Notes under the pieces: model-generated
What the model was told of the DNA's origin: nothing
The model's input: only the letters and a program-made list of their open reading frames with translations
Databases searched by the model: none
Shown here: positions 62,593-64,000 of the stretch, one piece after another
How the letters are laid out: the number at the start of each line of letters is the position of its first letter
How positions within the stretch are numbered: position 1 is the first letter of the stretch
Program-made: the position numbers and the translations under genes
Source: JAGVSR01 sp033765145
Lineage (GTDB): Bacteria > Pseudomonadota > Alphaproteobacteria > Rhizobiales > Hyphomicrobiaceae
Direction of reading: 5' to 3'
DNA: 64,000 nt
Assembly: GCA_033765145.1 (NCBI GenBank)
Contig: JANRIH010000020.1
Span: 62,001-126,000, forward strand

Positions 62593-63951
62593 GTGACAAC
62601 CGACACCCAAGCCACGGCCACACCGGTCATTCGGCAGAGCATCAACGGATTTCGCGAGGGCGCGATCGGGGCTTCCGGAATCGATTCAGGGACGCTCAGC
62701 GGTTACCTCGCGAAAGCCGACCGCGCGATCCAAGACCTGCGCGAAGCATACCGTTCGCGCACGCTCCCGCTGCTCAGGATCGCCGAGGATACGGCCGACA
62801 TCGATGAGGCCGAGGCAGCGCTCGAAAGGCTTTCGGCCGGTGCGGAGTCGATCGTGTTCTTCGGGACCGGCGGCTCGGGGCTCGGCGGGCAGACGCTCGC
62901 GCAGACGGCCGGTTGGTCCATCCCGTTCTCGGCATCCGACGCGCAGCGGAAGCGCCCGCGCGTGCGGTTCTACGACAACCTCGACGGGCAAAGCCTCGCG
63001 GAGCTACTCTCGGGGACGGACCTCGCCGCGACCCGCTTCGTCCTGACGTCGAAGTCGGGCGGGACGACTGAAACTCTCGCGCAGGCCATCGCCACGATTT
63101 CGGCGGTCAAGTCGGCCGGACTTGAGAGCCGTATTCCAGGCCTCTTTCTCGGGATCACCGAACCGTCGAAGCCCGGCACGCAGAACGGACTTCGGTCGCT
63201 TTGCGAGCGCCTCGGCATTCCGACGCTCGATCATCACACAGGGATCGGCGGACGCTTTTCGGTGCTGACGAACGTCGGGCTTCTGCCCGCCATGGCGCGC
63301 GGCGTCGACGTCCGGGCCGTCCGGGCCGGCGCGCGCGACGTTGTTGCGGCGCTGAATGCCGCGCCATCTCCGGCCGATTTCGCGCCTGCGCTCGGCGCCG
63401 CGGCGATCGTCGCGTTGTCGAAAGCGCGCAGCGTCCGCAGCGTTGTCGTGATGCCCTATGCGGACCGGCTCGGAAAGTTCGCGGACTGGTTCGTTCAGCT
63501 CTGGGCCGAGAGCCTTGGAAAGAGCGGTGAAGGTACGGTAGCCGTGCCGGCGCTTGGCCCCGTCGATCAGCACAGCCAACTCCAGCTTTTCATGGATGGA
63601 CCCCGCGAGCTGGCGATAACGGTCGTTCGTGTCGCGAGCGAAGGGGTTGGTCCCAAGATCGACGCGGAGCTCGCCGAGACGGCGGGTGCGGCCTACATGG
63701 CCGGCGCCACGATCGGAGACGTCGTTCACGCCCAGTCGCAGGCGATCGTGGCGGCGCTCATGAAGGCCGGGCGGCCGGTTCGCACACTCGATCTCGCCAC
63801 CCTCGACGGCCGGTCGATGGGCGCGCTTCTTATGCATTTCATGCTCGAGACGATCATCGCGGGCCGGCTCTTGGGCGTCGATCCCTTCGATCAACCCGGT
63901 GTGGAATTGGCCAAGGTCCTGACCCGGGAACGTCTCGCGCAGCGCGGCTGA
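62593..63951 (+). CDS. pgi: Glucose-6-phosphate isomerase
   Basis: It interconverts glucose-6-phosphate and fructose-6-phosphate. The 452-residue product has SIS-fold features: VFFGTGGSGLGGQTLAQTAG, VLTSKSGGTTETLAQAI, DHHTGIGGRFSVLTNVGLLP and the Glu/His region ALGPVDQHSQLQLFMDGP with the catalytic residues. A GTG at 62593 with GGAG 9 bases upstream is the start; homology begins there. It resembles the shorter alphaproteobacterial and archaeal-like Pgi forms. The last 49 bases of the window contain a TTGACA but no further gene. Confidence 0.93.
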   Translation: MTTDTQATATPVIRQSINGFREGAIGASGIDSGTLSGYLAKADRAIQDLREAYRSRTLPLLRIAEDTADIDEAEAALERLSAGAESIVFFGTGGSGLGGQTLAQTAGWSIPFSASDAQRKRPRVRFYDNLDGQSLAELLSGTDLAATRFVLTSKSGGTTETLAQAIATISAVKSAGLESRIPGLFLGITEPSKPGTQNGLRSLCERLGIPTLDHHTGIGGRFSVLTNVGLLPAMARGVDVRAVRAGARDVVAALNAAPSPADFAPALGAAAIVALSKARSVRSVVVMPYADRLGKFADWFVQLWAESLGKSGEGTVAVPALGPVDQHSQLQLFMDGPRELAITVVRVASEGVGPKIDAELAETAGAAYMAGATIGDVVHAQSQAIVAALMKAGRPVRTLDLATLDGRSMGALLMHFMLETIIAGRLLGVDPFDQPGVELAKVLTRERLAQRG

Positions 63952-64000
63952 CCCGACGTGGCGTGCTGGCCGTTGCTGTTGACACCCGTTCGCGCGCCGT

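Overview
The window looks like a GC-rich chromosomal segment from an alphaproteobacterium, most likely of the order Hyphomicrobiales (Rhizobiales). Evidence is the ChpT histidine phosphotransferase of the CtrA cell-cycle phosphorelay, three TTAA-N7-TTAA motifs resembling CtrA boxes, alphaproteobacterial families (DUF1134, a DUF3035/BamF-like lipoprotein) and a Tol-Pal/TilS/FtsH/FolP/GlmM block. A periplasmic four-EF-hand protein with the spacing of lanmodulin hints at a lanthanide-using, possibly methylotrophic lineage. The species cannot be named from sequence alone. Almost everything is chromosomal housekeeping; no prophage, insertion sequence or CRISPR array was seen.

Layout, left to right. 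1-6400: two outer-membrane proteins, glmM, a ParA-type ATPase with a small partner, a YcxB-like membrane protein and folP. 6500-18500 (mostly minus strand): ftsH, tilS, cpoB, an OmpA/TPR hybrid, pal, two tiny tandem lipoproteins ending in a strong terminator, tolB, tolA, tolR, an unrecognised secreted protein lodged between tolR and tolQ, and tolQ. 18900-22200: carbonic anhydrase, lpxD, a small basic protein, a cold-shock protein and ybgC. 22450-28800: a membrane-anchored class 3 lipase, a Tat-exported phosphoesterase, yebC, a YmdB-type phosphodiesterase, 5-formyl-THF cyclo-ligase with a probable 6S RNA just upstream, the lanmodulin-like protein and a coiled-coil protein.

29000-36800: gapA, a Uma2 nuclease, a DUF2254 membrane protein, class I fructose-bisphosphate aldolase, a class III adenylate cyclase paired with a CRP/FNR regulator, maf, yacG and tRNA-Phe(GAA). 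36900-43000: a LysR regulator divergent from a DoxX-VOC dioxygenase pair, an L,D-transpeptidase, a Nudix hydrolase, a membrane-anchored coiled-coil protein and a DUF1134 protein. 43100-48600: chpT, a response regulator, the fetAB-type exporter, small secreted or membrane proteins and a second cold-shock protein. 48600-64000: rlmJ, der, a Cys-rich secreted protein, holC, a 24-bp-period palindromic repeat array, a 41-residue peptide divergent from a TetR regulator, rimO, ileS, lspA, a BamF-like lipoprotein, an active/inactive M16 peptidase pair and phosphoglucose isomerase.

Themes: envelope integrity (Tol-Pal, LpxD, GlmM, FtsH, LspA, M16 proteases, L,D-transpeptidase), translation and RNA modification (TilS, IleS, RimO, RlmJ, Der, tRNA-Phe), central carbon metabolism (GapA, Fba, Pgi), and cell-cycle control. 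Several gene neighbourhoods that are usually tight are loosened here by inserted genes (ftsH-folP-glmM, ybgC-tolQ-tolR, gap-pgk-fba). The insertions are where the less familiar genes sit.
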